Source: Pseudoalteromonas sp. A25
GTDB lineage: Bacteria; Pseudomonadota; Gammaproteobacteria; Enterobacterales; Alteromonadaceae
Assembly (NCBI RefSeq): GCF_009176705.1
Contig: NZ_AP021847.1
Coordinates: 248,001-312,000, forward strand
DNA: 64,000 bases
Reading direction: 5' to 3'
Positions 52,428-62,108 of the stretch are shown here, one piece after another. A program made the translations under genes and the position numbers. Below the pieces are notes generated by a model. That model had not been told where the DNA came from. It was given only the letters and a program-made list of their open reading frames with translations, and ran no database searches. Within the stretch, counting starts at the first letter, position 1; every line of letters starts with the position of its first letter.

Positions 52428-53086
52428 TAAAAATATTGTCCATTCTTTAAAATGGCTAATTCACTTAAATTGCTAACTAAATCTTGTGGATAGTAATTAG
52501 GATGATATGGCTTTGTAGGTAGCCGCTCATGCGACACTTTTTGCTCACCTAGGCTATCTAACTCTTCATTCGGTAAGTGGTAACACACATTCACAACGTC
52601 ACTTTGTTGCTCAAACTCGTCATCCCAGATTAAATAAAGAAACTGTTCATCATCGCTAAAATAGATCTTAGGGTCGAATTCGTAAGGGTATTCAAACGGT
52701 ATAGCTACGATGGTATAAGGTGCGATATCACTTTTCTTACGCTGTAAATCAACTAGATAAAGGCAAGTACCACTACTAGAAATCGCATCCCAGCAGGCTC
52801 TAATAACCACGTACCTGCCACTATTTGACATAATAAACTCATTGGGCGCCTCGCGTGTGTTGACCGAAAATAAGAGCGAAGCTGAGTGCAAATCCCACAC
52901 ATCAATACCGGCACCACCATAACAAAGCGTTAATAGTTTTTGCTCGATGGGATGCGCTTGCACGCACCACGGTGGTTTGTCTAACCTGATAGCAGGGAAC
53001 AACATCGCTTTTGCATTATCAAAAACTCGCAGTACTTCATTACTTAGAGTAAACGTATAGGTGTCACTTAGTATTTGTTCCATCAC
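52424..53086 (-). CDS. Uncharacterised 220-residue protein, propeller-like
   Basis: Not a family I recognise. No signal peptide or TM. Several segments look like beta-propeller blades (YGGAGIDVWDLHSASLLFSV, NSGRYVVIRACWDA, DEQFLYLIWDDE). The C-terminal half is rich in Tyr, Pro and acidic residues. A cytoplasmic WD-like domain protein of about three blades is the best description. Convergent with rhtA by a four-base overlap. Confidence 0.65.
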   Translation of the reverse strand: MMEQILSDTYTFTLSNEVLRVFDNAKAMLFPAIRLDKPPWCVQAHPIEQKLLTLCYGGAGIDVWDLHSASLLFSVNTREAPNEFIMSNSGRYVVIRACWDAISSSGTCLYLVDLQRKKSDIAPYTIVAIPFEYPYEFDPKIYFSDDEQFLYLIWDDEFEQQSDVVNVCYHLPNEELDSLGEQKVSHERLPTKPYHPNYYPQDLVSNLSELAILKNGQYFY

Positions 53087-53182
53087 TATCTTCGCTCATA
53101 TCTGACCTTGTTTAGATTAATATACACAAGCACACAGCGTTACAAAATACTATGACAGCAAGGCTGCCATAGTAAGCTATGC

Positions 53183-54142
53183 TCAAAGCGTATTAAGCAC
53201 CCAATCTAGTGCTAATTCCTTAGCTATTTCCTTGTCAGCTTTAACTCCAACTTGTTCCCAATTTGTATTGGTTATGGGATTCACAGGTCGCATCAACGGC
53301 AGTCGTAACACCAACCAATCATTTACTTTTCGCGCGCCAGTTGCATGAGCAAGCCCTTCGGTTTGTTCACCAACAATGCGCGCTCGTCCTAAGTGCTGCA
53401 ACGTATATGCAAAAAACTCAGCTGCACTGATCGATGTTTTAGCTGTCAAAATAGTAAGTGGTATACTCAAAAGCTGAGGCTCTCTATCAACAGCGTGGCT
53501 GTGTACACGATAAGCCAATTCGTCTCTTTCATAGATATCCCAAAGGTGTATGTCTTTTTGTATAAAATGGCTAACAAGGTAAGTCACCAGTTCCATTGAG
53601 CCACCCGTGCTTTGGCGTAAGTCGATGATTAGGTGTGAGGTATTACTCAAGAAATTAAGTCCAAAACTTGCTATCTGTTTAGCCTGCTCGTTGGGGTGAA
53701 ACTTATTAAGTTTGAAATAGCCGATGTTACCGGGCAACACTTTTGCCTGCTCGAGAGCAAAATTATTGATGCGTTTTTCATCATGCTCTTGCAAAACATG
53801 GGTGACTTTTTTATCGCTACGCATGAATGTTAGGCCCAAGTGCCCATCTTTACTTTGCTCACGCAAGAATTGCCCTATTTCTTCTATAAACTGCTTTTTA
53901 CTGTTTATATGGCAAAACCTACCGATGTTTTGCGCACTTTTTAGTGCCGCTACAACATCAGTGCCCACATCTGGTAACACGTAACTGCTATCAATGTATT
54001 GGGCTATCTGGTTTATTGCAGCTAAACGCTCGCTGGCGAGGAGTTTATCTGAATGAACACTGACATTGGCTTCATTTATTGATGAAAAAAAGAGACACCA
54101 TACACACAATACAGTGCTTAAAAATAATCGAATTGTTTTCAT
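53183..54142 (-). CDS. Secreted S41-family peptidase
   Basis: A 319-residue exported protein. S41 (C-terminal processing peptidase/tricorn) features: DLRQSTGGSMELVTYL, the catalytic Ser in SISAAEFFAY, and GARIVGEQTEGLAHA-like strand order with P-x-x-P at the end. No PDZ domain is present, as in the IRBP-like and bacterial short S41 proteins. AAAGGA lies eight bases before ATG. It could clear peptides or act on a cell-envelope substrate. It lies downstream of the S9 peptidase operon on the same strand. Confidence 0.88.
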   Translation of the reverse strand: MKTIRLFLSTVLCVWCLFFSSINEANVSVHSDKLLASERLAAINQIAQYIDSSYVLPDVGTDVVAALKSAQNIGRFCHINSKKQFIEEIGQFLREQSKDGHLGLTFMRSDKKVTHVLQEHDEKRINNFALEQAKVLPGNIGYFKLNKFHPNEQAKQIASFGLNFLSNTSHLIIDLRQSTGGSMELVTYLVSHFIQKDIHLWDIYERDELAYRVHSHAVDREPQLLSIPLTILTAKTSISAAEFFAYTLQHLGRARIVGEQTEGLAHATGARKVNDWLVLRLPLMRPVNPITNTNWEQVGVKADKEIAKELALDWVLNTL

Positions 54143-54302
54143 TTGTTTTCCTTTTATTTGTTATTTCCCTCAGATTTGGCTAAGCGTTTTGAGACAAAAA
54201 TGCTTTGCAAGCTGAAATCACTCAATAACCAATAATGATCATTGTGTGCGACATCGCGTATCCAGCTCTGGGGTTAATTAATTCTATAAATTCAAGAACA
54301 AA

Positions 54303-54713
54303 TTAAAGGTCTAGCGAGTGGCGGGTTTGGCGAATGAGAATATTGCTATCTCGCCATAAAGAAACACGTAGCTTATTGGGTGGGTGACAATGCCAATACC
54401 ACGGCTGCAAATGTAAAAACAGCAATGCTTTATAAGGCAGTAATCTTACGCTCAAAAACGCAAACAAGAATAATAAAACAACCGTAGGCGAGCTTTGTAG
54501 CTCATGCAAAAACTGCTGTGCTTTTGAAAGCTGAGTGATTTGCACCAAGCTTTTCAAGTCGCTTTTGTAAATATAGGGCGCAGCAGTTTTAGCCTGTGTA
54601 ATGTCACTGCTGCCTGAGGGTGCCACTGAGCTTAATAGCAAACCATATAACAATAGTGCTGTGGCAACCCCCAGCACTATCATGAATTTTGCTAGCAACC
54701 TCTTATAAGGCAT
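54303..54713 (-). CDS. Uncharacterised small membrane protein coupled to the S9 peptidase
   Basis: A 136-residue protein with two TM helices (~8-30 and ~73-93) separated by a ~40-residue loop. It has a His/Trp-rich stretch (QPWYWHCHP) and a basic tail. I do not recognise the family. It starts three bases after the S9 peptidase stop codon, so translational coupling and a functional link are likely. Confidence 0.6.
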   Translation of the reverse strand: MPYKRLLAKFMIVLGVATALLLYGLLLSSVAPSGSSDITQAKTAAPYIYKSDLKSLVQITQLSKAQQFLHELQSSPTVVLLFLFAFLSVRLLPYKALLFLHLQPWYWHCHPPNKLRVSLWRDSNILIRQTRHSLDL

Positions 54714-54716
54714 GCT

Positions 54717-57233
54717 TTAGTGCGTTCCCGACTGCACTTCAATATCGAGTTGACGCTCGTTGTTCTCTTCGTCTAAATTTTGTATATCTTGCTGTACGGC
54801 TTCATTTGGCTCAACAAGTGTTTCAGGAAATAGATATTGCTTCAGCCACTGCTCTTGTTCCCATAAAACGTGGAGAATACTTTCGCGCGCTTTGTAACCG
54901 TGTCCTTCACTTGGCAGCATCACTAAACGAGCTTCTTTTCCTAGCCCCTTTAACGCAGCAAACATACGCTCTGACTGCATTGGAAAAGTGCCAGAGTTAG
55001 GATCTTCTTGTCCATGTATCATCAACATAGGCTCATTAATTTTATCTGCATGAAAAAACGGGGACATGTTGGCATACACGTCTTGAGCTTGCCAAAAGTC
55101 GCGCTCCTCACCTTGAAAACCAAATGGCGTTAACGTCCTGTTATATGCCCCACTGCGTGCAATACCTGCAACAAACAGATCAGAATGGGCAAGCAAATTA
55201 GCAACCATAAAAGCACCATATGAATGCCCAGCAATAGCTATCTTGTTTTTGTCTGCAACCCCTTTATCAACCAACACATTAACCGCAGCTTGTGCACTGG
55301 CAACTAGTTGTGTTCTAAAGCTATCATTCGGTAAGGCGCTCCCCTCACCCACAATTGGCATCTTAGGGTCGTCAAATACAGCAATGCCGTTTGCTAAATA
55401 AGGCATAGGTCCCCAGTAACCAAAATATGGGAATTCATAGGGTGATTCGCGCACCTGAGATGCTACTTTTTTATCTTTATACTCAAGTGGATATGCCCAC
55501 ATGAGTACTGGGATAGGCCCTTGCGTAACATCATAGTTTGCAGGTAAATACAAATTCCCTGTTAACTCAACACCATCATTGCGAGTGTATTTAAGCTGCT
55601 CTTTTTTAACACCATTAAACTCTGGGTAAGGATGAGAAAAGCGAGTCAATTGAGTTAAGGTGTTAAAGTTCAAATCGCGGATAAAGAAGTTCGGCTGCTC
55701 CGTTTTTGACTCTCTAATTGTCACAAAGCGCATGCCTTCATCATCGAGTAAACCTTTGATACGTTCATAATACGGTGCTTGCGATTGCCAAATACGCGTT
55801 GAACTATTCGTTTTTATATCATATCTGTCTAAAAATGGTCGGCTCCCCTCTTTTGAAGCCCCTTTACCATGTAAAAATAAATAACGCCCACCCACCAGTT
55901 TTAATACTTCAGAGCCTAAATCGCTGCGTGTAGTTATAAAATTGCCAGGGTTTTTGTAGGCATCGTTGTAGCTGCGCTCAGAAAAAACCACGCGATTTAG
56001 GTCTGCAGCTCTTGGTGTGATCACAGAAGTACGTACAGTGCGGTCACTAAAACGCCATTCGGTTAATAAGGCAACTTCGTCGTCAGCCCATAAAATGGAT
56101 GAAAAACGGTGTTCAACTTTTGCAAATAGCTCAGGCTCTCGTTTAAACGGCGCACTAATTGAATACAAATAATCATGATGTTCAACGTCATTTTTCATAT
56201 TTCCTTCATCTTGCGCGTGCGCCCATACCACAGTCGCACCTTCATCAGCACGCCATTGAAATGCTCTTGGACCACTACGAACGCTGTCAAAACCTTGTGG
56301 GATATTCTCTGCAAGAGGTTGCTTTGCAAGCTCATAAAGCGGAAAACCTGTCATTCCCCATATTTGCCAAACACTTGCAAAGCGCTCGTACGGCACCTGA
56401 TATGAAAAAGGCTCTGCTATCATACCCACAATTAAACTAGTGGAATCGGGAGATACACTGAAAGATTTTACCAAAGTAGGCTTGCCTATTGCCCTTGCTT
56501 TGGCATTTAAAGATATCTTTGCCAATTGCCCTTGAGCGTAGAACTTAAACTGGGCTTCATCGAATGGGCTTCTCAATAAGTTTTGATAGGTTCTTACTGG
56601 CGCCTTTTCACCACGACTTTGTTGAATAATAGGCACTACTTTTTGTGCTGTTGGTTGCAAAGCAGGTTGTCCGTGATTTACTGCAAAATTTACTACAATT
56701 GCTTTGCTATCAGGTAGCCACTCGTAGGGGATTTTAGTTATCACACCGTTAAGTGTTGACTGCGTTAGCTGAGTTGATTCGCGCTCTTTAACGTCATATA
56801 CCCAAAGCGTTGCATCACTTTGCTGTTCAACAACAAAGGCTAAATATCGACTGTCTGACGACCATTTTGGAAAGCGTATCACACCGTTAGCTGGTAAGCC
56901 GCTTGGGCGCAATACCGAGCCGGTGTCAACATGTTTGAACTCTAACGATACATAAGTGTGGCGAGATTTACGCATAAATGTTTGAGGGTTAAACTTGATA
57001 CCAGCTAACGCCTTTTCAGGACGGTTTAAGTCACTTAACGACACCACTCTTTGACGCTCTAACAAAGCCAACCATCGACCATCAGCACTAAGAAAACTAC
57101 TTGGGATCAACTTTGCATCCACTAGCTTCGCTATTGCTGGGCTTGGAGCCTGATAACCCGCTGGTTGCTCAGCTTTGCCAAACGCTGGCACTAAAGTGAC
57201 AATAATTAGTCCTAACAGCCAAATTTGCTTCAT
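54717..57233 (-). CDS. Secreted S9-family peptidase (prolyl oligopeptidase/glutamyl endopeptidase type)
   Basis: An 838-residue exported protein with signal peptide (...AFGKAEQ). An N-terminal beta-propeller (~40-540) is followed by an alpha/beta-hydrolase catalytic domain: nucleophile GHSYGAFM, Asp in HGQEDPNSG, His in SEGHGYKA. The length and PYERFASVWQIWG-type propeller resemble the glutamyl endopeptidase-like branch. It should degrade peptides in the periplasm or outside. First gene of an apparent two-gene operon with the small membrane protein. Confidence 0.9.
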   Translation of the reverse strand: MKQIWLLGLIIVTLVPAFGKAEQPAGYQAPSPAIAKLVDAKLIPSSFLSADGRWLALLERQRVVSLSDLNRPEKALAGIKFNPQTFMRKSRHTYVSLEFKHVDTGSVLRPSGLPANGVIRFPKWSSDSRYLAFVVEQQSDATLWVYDVKERESTQLTQSTLNGVITKIPYEWLPDSKAIVVNFAVNHGQPALQPTAQKVVPIIQQSRGEKAPVRTYQNLLRSPFDEAQFKFYAQGQLAKISLNAKARAIGKPTLVKSFSVSPDSTSLIVGMIAEPFSYQVPYERFASVWQIWGMTGFPLYELAKQPLAENIPQGFDSVRSGPRAFQWRADEGATVVWAHAQDEGNMKNDVEHHDYLYSISAPFKREPELFAKVEHRFSSILWADDEVALLTEWRFSDRTVRTSVITPRAADLNRVVFSERSYNDAYKNPGNFITTRSDLGSEVLKLVGGRYLFLHGKGASKEGSRPFLDRYDIKTNSSTRIWQSQAPYYERIKGLLDDEGMRFVTIRESKTEQPNFFIRDLNFNTLTQLTRFSHPYPEFNGVKKEQLKYTRNDGVELTGNLYLPANYDVTQGPIPVLMWAYPLEYKDKKVASQVRESPYEFPYFGYWGPMPYLANGIAVFDDPKMPIVGEGSALPNDSFRTQLVASAQAAVNVLVDKGVADKNKIAIAGHSYGAFMVANLLAHSDLFVAGIARSGAYNRTLTPFGFQGEERDFWQAQDVYANMSPFFHADKINEPMLMIHGQEDPNSGTFPMQSERMFAALKGLGKEARLVMLPSEGHGYKARESILHVLWEQEQWLKQYLFPETLVEPNEAVQQDIQNLDEENNERQLDIEVQSGTH

Positions 57234-57519
57234 TATTTTTGTTGCCCTAACTTAGTTCGAACCTTCATTTCAACCGCACATAGTATACTTAAAAATCACA
57301 AATTTCAGCCCCCTTTAGCACTTTTGCTTAAGTTGCGGCTTTTTCTATTAAGGGCTTTGCGGTACCATATCTGGATGCTTAATATTGATTAAAGTGTAAA
57401 ATACAGCGGCAAATTGCCATAGGCTATGCGACCCACTCCCCTTTTGAACATTATCGTTACACAGGGTATTTTTAATCTGTAACCGAAGTACACACCTTAG
57501 TAGATGTGTCGTAGTAAAT

Positions 57520-58770
57520 GTGAGAATCATCACTGTGTGTAAACAAGTTTTAGTTATTGGCTATGTTTGGCCAGAACCCAACTCTTCAGCTGCTGGTAGC
57601 CACATGATGTCGCTACTGAAATTTTTTAAATCTCAGCAATGGCATGTTGAATTTGCGAGCCCCGCACAACCAACCGACCATATGACTGATTTATCGCAGT
57701 ACGATATAACAACTCAAAGCATTCAACTTAATTGCGCGAGTTTTGATGAATACGTGCAAAAGTTACAACCTGACATAGTCATGTTCGACCGCTTTATGAT
57801 GGAAGAGCAATTTGGCTGGCGAGTTGACCAGTTTGCCCCTAATGCATTAAAAATTCTCGATACAGAAGATTTGCAGTGTCTTCGTAACGCCCGCCATGAT
57901 GCGCATAAAGCAAAACGGCCACTAGTGCAAAGCGATCTTCACTCAGATCTGGCTAAACGAGAAATCGCGGCCATTTTACGCTGCGATCTCAGCCTCATTA
58001 TTTCTAGTTATGAAATGGCATTATTAACAGACACATATAAAGTTGACCCAGCGTTATTACATCATTTGCCATTTATGGTTGACCTAACGGATTTGCCCAG
58101 TTCGCTACCTGCGCGCAATGAGCGTCAGCACTTTATGACGATAGGCAACTTTAGGCATGCGCCGAACTGGGATGCCGTACTTTACTTACAAGAAATATGG
58201 CCACTCATTCGAAAGCAGCTTCCTAAAGCAGAGCTTCACATTTATGGCTCTTATCCTCCGCCAAAAGCAACTGCGCTTAATAATCCAAAAACAGGCTTTT
58301 TAATAAAAGGCTGGGCTGATGATGCACTTGAAGTGATGAAAAATAGCAGGGTATGCTTAGCGCCACTGCGATTTGGAGCGGGTATAAAAGGCAAGCTACT
58401 CGAAGCGATGATAACCCAGACTCCAAGTGTTACTACCCCAATAGGTGCTGAAGGTATGCATTTAGACCTACCGTGGCCAGGCAGTATTGCAACGAGCGCT
58501 CAAGATTTCGCAGATAAAGCCGTTGCGTTATATAATGATGAGCTAGCCTATACTCAAGCGCAAATAGCTGCCAGCAACGTATTAAACCACCTGTATGATA
58601 AAACCCAACTACAGCAACAGCTATTTGAAAAAATATCACTAATAATTAAAGATATAGAACTTCATCGCCAACACAATTTTGTTGGCCAAATGCTTAAACA
58701 TCATACTATGCGCAGCACTCAATATATGGCGCAGTGGATTGAAGCAAAAAATGTCAATAAAAATCGTTAA
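57520..58770 (+). CDS. GT4-type glycosyltransferase
   Basis: A 416-residue cytoplasmic GT-B fold protein. The N-terminal half has WPEPNSSAAGSHMMSLL (acceptor side). The C-terminal half carries the GT1/GT4-like nucleotide-sugar segment: GNFRHAPNWDAVLYL, ELHIYGSYPP, CLAPLRFGAGIKGKLLEAM and PSVTTPIGAEGM. The donor and acceptor are unknown. The frame opens at GTG 57520; a second GTG at 57535 just before KQVLVIG is equally good. No other glycan-synthesis genes are adjacent. Confidence 0.82.
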   Translation: MRIITVCKQVLVIGYVWPEPNSSAAGSHMMSLLKFFKSQQWHVEFASPAQPTDHMTDLSQYDITTQSIQLNCASFDEYVQKLQPDIVMFDRFMMEEQFGWRVDQFAPNALKILDTEDLQCLRNARHDAHKAKRPLVQSDLHSDLAKREIAAILRCDLSLIISSYEMALLTDTYKVDPALLHHLPFMVDLTDLPSSLPARNERQHFMTIGNFRHAPNWDAVLYLQEIWPLIRKQLPKAELHIYGSYPPPKATALNNPKTGFLIKGWADDALEVMKNSRVCLAPLRFGAGIKGKLLEAMITQTPSVTTPIGAEGMHLDLPWPGSIATSAQDFADKAVALYNDELAYTQAQIAASNVLNHLYDKTQLQQQLFEKISLIIKDIELHRQHNFVGQMLKHHTMRSTQYMAQWIEAKNVNKNR

Positions 58771-58856
58771 ATAGCCTAGACTTTGCAATGAAAGCGATTA
58801 GAATGCGCAGCAATTCCAATCGCTCCATTCACCGCCTGTAATCTCACAGAAGGTCA

Positions 58857-60119
58857 ATGGTTGGTCATTCTTTTACTTTAGGTTTCACACAGTTGAACAC
58901 AGCTACCTTTACTCAAAAGCGCAAGTTTATTGTAAAACTTGGTAAGATGTTGCACAAATATGGTACGCCTGCATACCGCCTTGAAGCGCATCTTATGGAG
59001 GTTGCAACACACTTAGGCTTAAAGTCGTCATTTGTCATGTCTCCAACCTCAGTGACATTTGTGATTTGGACCGAGGGCCACGAGGAAGAATATACTCATG
59101 TAGCGCGAGTAGACCCAGGCGATCATGATTTAGGCTCGTTAGCAGACACCGATGATGTAGTGAATAAAATGCTGTCTGGTCAACTGACCGTTGAACAAGC
59201 CGATGCTGAACTAGAAGCTATCAGTAAACAAAAGGCGCCCTACAGCAAGCTTATGACAGGTTTTGCATTTTCAGTTTCAGGTGCTGCGTTCGCAATGCTT
59301 ATGGGAACAAGCTGGAACGATGTGCTTTGGTCAGGGCTGTTGTCTATTGTGGTATTTTTGTTTGTGCTTTGGTCAGCGCGCTCTAAACGTGTAACGCACA
59401 TGCTTGAACCTTTGGTTGCAATCGTGGCAGCGATTGGGGCATGCGCTATAAGTAGCTATATCGACCCAAGCGTTAATATTCGCTTAGTGGTGCTATCCGC
59501 AATCATTGTGTTTATTCCCGGTCTTGCGTTAGCGCTTGCTTTTGCAGAGTTATCATCAAGGCATTTGGTCTCGGGCACCGCCCGTGTCATGGACTCACTC
59601 ATGCTATTATTTAAACTGTACTTTGGTGCATTTCTTGGTATTAGCATTGGCTTTTCGATGTTTGGGATAACCGATTTTGTCCAGCCCACCCCACTCCCTA
59701 AATGGACTGCTTGGTTGGCTATTTTACTACTGTGTTTAAGCTTGATTGTTATTTTTAGAACAAAATTAAAGCACGCAAGTTGGTCAATCGCTTCTGGCTT
59801 TATTGCATATGCAGCCAGCATAAGTGCTGCAGTCTATTTTGACTATTCTATTGGTGCATTCGTTGGCGCTTTTGCTGTTGGGGTATTTAGTAACTTATTC
59901 AACCGCATAGTTAACGCACCCGCTTCAATTGTAGCGATGCAAGGCTTGATAGTATTAGTACCGGGCTCTAAAACATACATTGGCTTAAATTCCCTTATCG
60001 AGGGGCAGAGTTTTGTGCATGCAGATCACATCGGACAACAAACATTCTTGATATTTATGTCGTTGCTCGCTGGTTTAATTTTTGCGAACGTGGCATTGCC
60101 ACCAAAAAAAGCCCTTTAA
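58857..60119 (+). CDS. Threonine/serine exporter family protein (ThrE-like)
   Basis: A 420-residue membrane protein. The N-terminal soluble DUF1212-type domain (~20-135; LHKYGTPAYRLEAHLMEVA, FVMSPTSVTFVIW) precedes about ten TM helices, the second half being the DUF3815-type domain (NRIVNAPASIVAMQGLIVLVPGSKTYIGL). Both ThrE halves are fused in one chain as in Corynebacterium ThrE. It exports threonine and serine by proton antiport. The stop overlaps its terminator. Confidence 0.9.
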   Translation: MVGHSFTLGFTQLNTATFTQKRKFIVKLGKMLHKYGTPAYRLEAHLMEVATHLGLKSSFVMSPTSVTFVIWTEGHEEEYTHVARVDPGDHDLGSLADTDDVVNKMLSGQLTVEQADAELEAISKQKAPYSKLMTGFAFSVSGAAFAMLMGTSWNDVLWSGLLSIVVFLFVLWSARSKRVTHMLEPLVAIVAAIGACAISSYIDPSVNIRLVVLSAIIVFIPGLALALAFAELSSRHLVSGTARVMDSLMLLFKLYFGAFLGISIGFSMFGITDFVQPTPLPKWTAWLAILLLCLSLIVIFRTKLKHASWSIASGFIAYAASISAAVYFDYSIGAFVGAFAVGVFSNLFNRIVNAPASIVAMQGLIVLVPGSKTYIGLNSLIEGQSFVHADHIGQQTFLIFMSLLAGLIFANVALPPKKAL

Positions 60120-60129
60120 ATAAGGGCTT
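60109..60129 (+). terminator. Hairpin overlapping the ThrE-like stop codon
   Basis: AAGCCCTT, five-base loop, AAGGGCTT, preceded by an A-run. The T-tract is short (TTAAT), so it may work better for the opposite strand. Confidence 0.55.
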
Positions 60130-60178
60130 AATCACAAATTTAGGATTGTTTAGGGACTATTTTGTTTAATAAGTTATT

Positions 60179-60805
60179 TTATATTAAACATTCATTAATC
60201 GCTTTTACTACTGCCTGTGTTCTATCTTTTACGTTTAATTTGGCCAACACTGTAGAAACATGATTACGAATAGTCCCCTCAGAGTTGTTTAATTGCTCAG
60301 CAATCGCTTTATTTGATAACCCAAGCGACATACATTTGAGTACTTCATGTTCTTTTTTGGTTAATGACTCCGTTTTCGCCGCGGTTTGCTTTAACATATA
60401 TCGGGTTATCGTTTCTTGTAAGACAAGTTCGCCGCCATACACCGCTTTGATTGCCCTTATTAAACTTTCTAACTCTGCATTTTTTAAGATGTAACCACGT
60501 GCACCAAGATGTATTGCTTTGACCAACACATCACAATCTTCAAAAGTGGTGATAATTAATACCTTGGTGTTGTTGTTTTGGCTTTTCATCGTTTGCAATA
60601 CTTCAAGCCCGGTTTTTTCTGGCATGCGCATATCAAGCAAAACCAGATCATATTGCTTTTCAGCCAATAGCGTTAAGCAGACTTCGCCATTTTCTGCACA
60701 GTCCTTTACATGAATGGCTTCATCAAGTTCTAGCAAGCTTTTTAGCCCCATACGCACAAGCGTTTGGTCTTCAACCAATAAGCAGTTTATGATCTCGTTA
60801 CTCAT
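60179..60805 (-). CDS. NarL/FixJ-type response regulator
   Basis: A 208-residue regulator: receiver (~5-120) with LVEDQ, acceptor Asp in LLDMRMPEKTG and Lys in LKNA. The C-terminal LuxR-type HTH (~140-205) reads LTKKEHEVLKCMSLGLSNKAIAEQL...GTIRNHVSTVLAKL. It overlaps the kinase gene by eight bases and is its partner. Confidence 0.95.
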   Translation of the reverse strand: MSNEIINCLLVEDQTLVRMGLKSLLELDEAIHVKDCAENGEVCLTLLAEKQYDLVLLDMRMPEKTGLEVLQTMKSQNNNTKVLIITTFEDCDVLVKAIHLGARGYILKNAELESLIRAIKAVYGGELVLQETITRYMLKQTAAKTESLTKKEHEVLKCMSLGLSNKAIAEQLNNSEGTIRNHVSTVLAKLNVKDRTQAVVKAINECLI

Positions 60806-61940
60806 AATCAGCCTCTTGAAACGTTAACGGAAATGAAATTTCACTGATTAATCGGTCTTTGAGAATACTTTGTTTAAACGTGCCAGATAATTGCTCTAGC
60901 CTTTCACCTAAACCTTTTAGCCCATTACCCGGTTTTGGTTGTTTAACTTCTTTTTGATTGTGCAGCGCGCTCACTCTGAGCCAAGGTGCATTGCTATTAC
61001 TTTCAGTAAATTGCACAATTTGTACCGTAAATTCAATTTCAGTCGCTTTGGTGTGTTTTAGCGTATTGCTAATCATTTCCTGACAAAATCGTACCACACA
61101 TATGCTTTGTTGCTGTGTAAGTGTTACAAGCTCATCTGAGATTGATAGTTTACAATTTAGTTGCGGGGTCGCAGCAAATACCTGCTCTAAGCTATCCTCG
61201 AGTACTGCGTGCTTTTGCCGTTGCTTAGAAACGATTTCTCTGACTTCATCAAGCACATCTTGACTTAAACGATGGCAAAGCGATATTGCGTCTAACGTCT
61301 CACTAGACGCCTGTCGTTTGGCTAGATCTAAGTTGATACTCAACGCAGTTAACTTATGCCCCAGCGTATCATGTAACTCCCTCGATAAGCTCAACCTTTC
61401 TTGCTCTGCCCCCATTGCCGCCACCAAGCTTTGTGTTGCTTTAAGCTCTTTATAGTTTTGTTTTGATTGATAATGAATATTTAAACTCTCTACGATCCTT
61501 CGACTAACGAACCAATTCATAAGCGAAAAGAAAAACCAAACTAGCAAGGTAGCCCATGGGATGCTCCCCTCCCATCTTTGCCAATGCGTGATGCAGTACG
61601 CACTTAAAATAGCGATCACGCACAGCAGCATTTTAAACGCAGAAAAGTGCGCACTAAAAATTGCAGTAAACATCACCAAATGAATAAACACTAAACTCGT
61701 CGTTGTAAGCTGCATCAACCAAACTAGCAGCATAAAATAGACGCTGGCAGCATGATTAACATAATCATTCGGTCTTTTTATGATAAACCACAATAAACAT
61801 AACAATGCCAAATGGATTGGTGTTTGCATAAATATACTGAGTTGCGAATCGGCGTAATAAAAACACGCTATTGTTACTCCCAGCCAAGAAGCAATCGTTG
61901 AGTAACTCCAGTCAGTTGTGTGTCGTATGGTTTGTTCCAT
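60798..61940 (-). CDS. DesK/NarX-type sensor histidine kinase
   Basis: A 380-residue kinase. About five or six TM helices (~20-160), a short coiled coil, then HisKA_3 (SRELHDTLGHKLTALSINLDLAKRQ, phospho-His in ELHDT) and a small HATPase with RFCQEMISNTLKHTKAT and GNGLKGLGERLEQL. There is no periplasmic domain of size, so the membrane part is the sensor, as in DesK. Translationally coupled to the downstream response regulator. Confidence 0.93.
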   Translation of the reverse strand: MEQTIRHTTDWSYSTIASWLGVTIACFYYADSQLSIFMQTPIHLALLCLLWFIIKRPNDYVNHAASVYFMLLVWLMQLTTTSLVFIHLVMFTAIFSAHFSAFKMLLCVIAILSAYCITHWQRWEGSIPWATLLVWFFFSLMNWFVSRRIVESLNIHYQSKQNYKELKATQSLVAAMGAEQERLSLSRELHDTLGHKLTALSINLDLAKRQASSETLDAISLCHRLSQDVLDEVREIVSKQRQKHAVLEDSLEQVFAATPQLNCKLSISDELVTLTQQQSICVVRFCQEMISNTLKHTKATEIEFTVQIVQFTESNSNAPWLRVSALHNQKEVKQPKPGNGLKGLGERLEQLSGTFKQSILKDRLISEISFPLTFQEADYE

Positions 61941-62108
61941 TATTATTTTTGCTCTAACCCAGTAAAAAGTGTACCCATTTATTATCTCAAGCCACCACCT
62001 TTTGCACCAGTGATAAATGTCATAGAAAATAACGTGATAGGCATCACATTTTTTACCATTGGGGTTTCGTTATGCTAGCTGCACTTTCTATTTTTATAGG
62101 TGATTTAG

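Noticed and set aside
56159..56440. Plus-strand open frame of 93 codons inside the S9 peptidase gene
   Set aside because: Antisense to a strongly supported enzyme gene and without protein-like composition.
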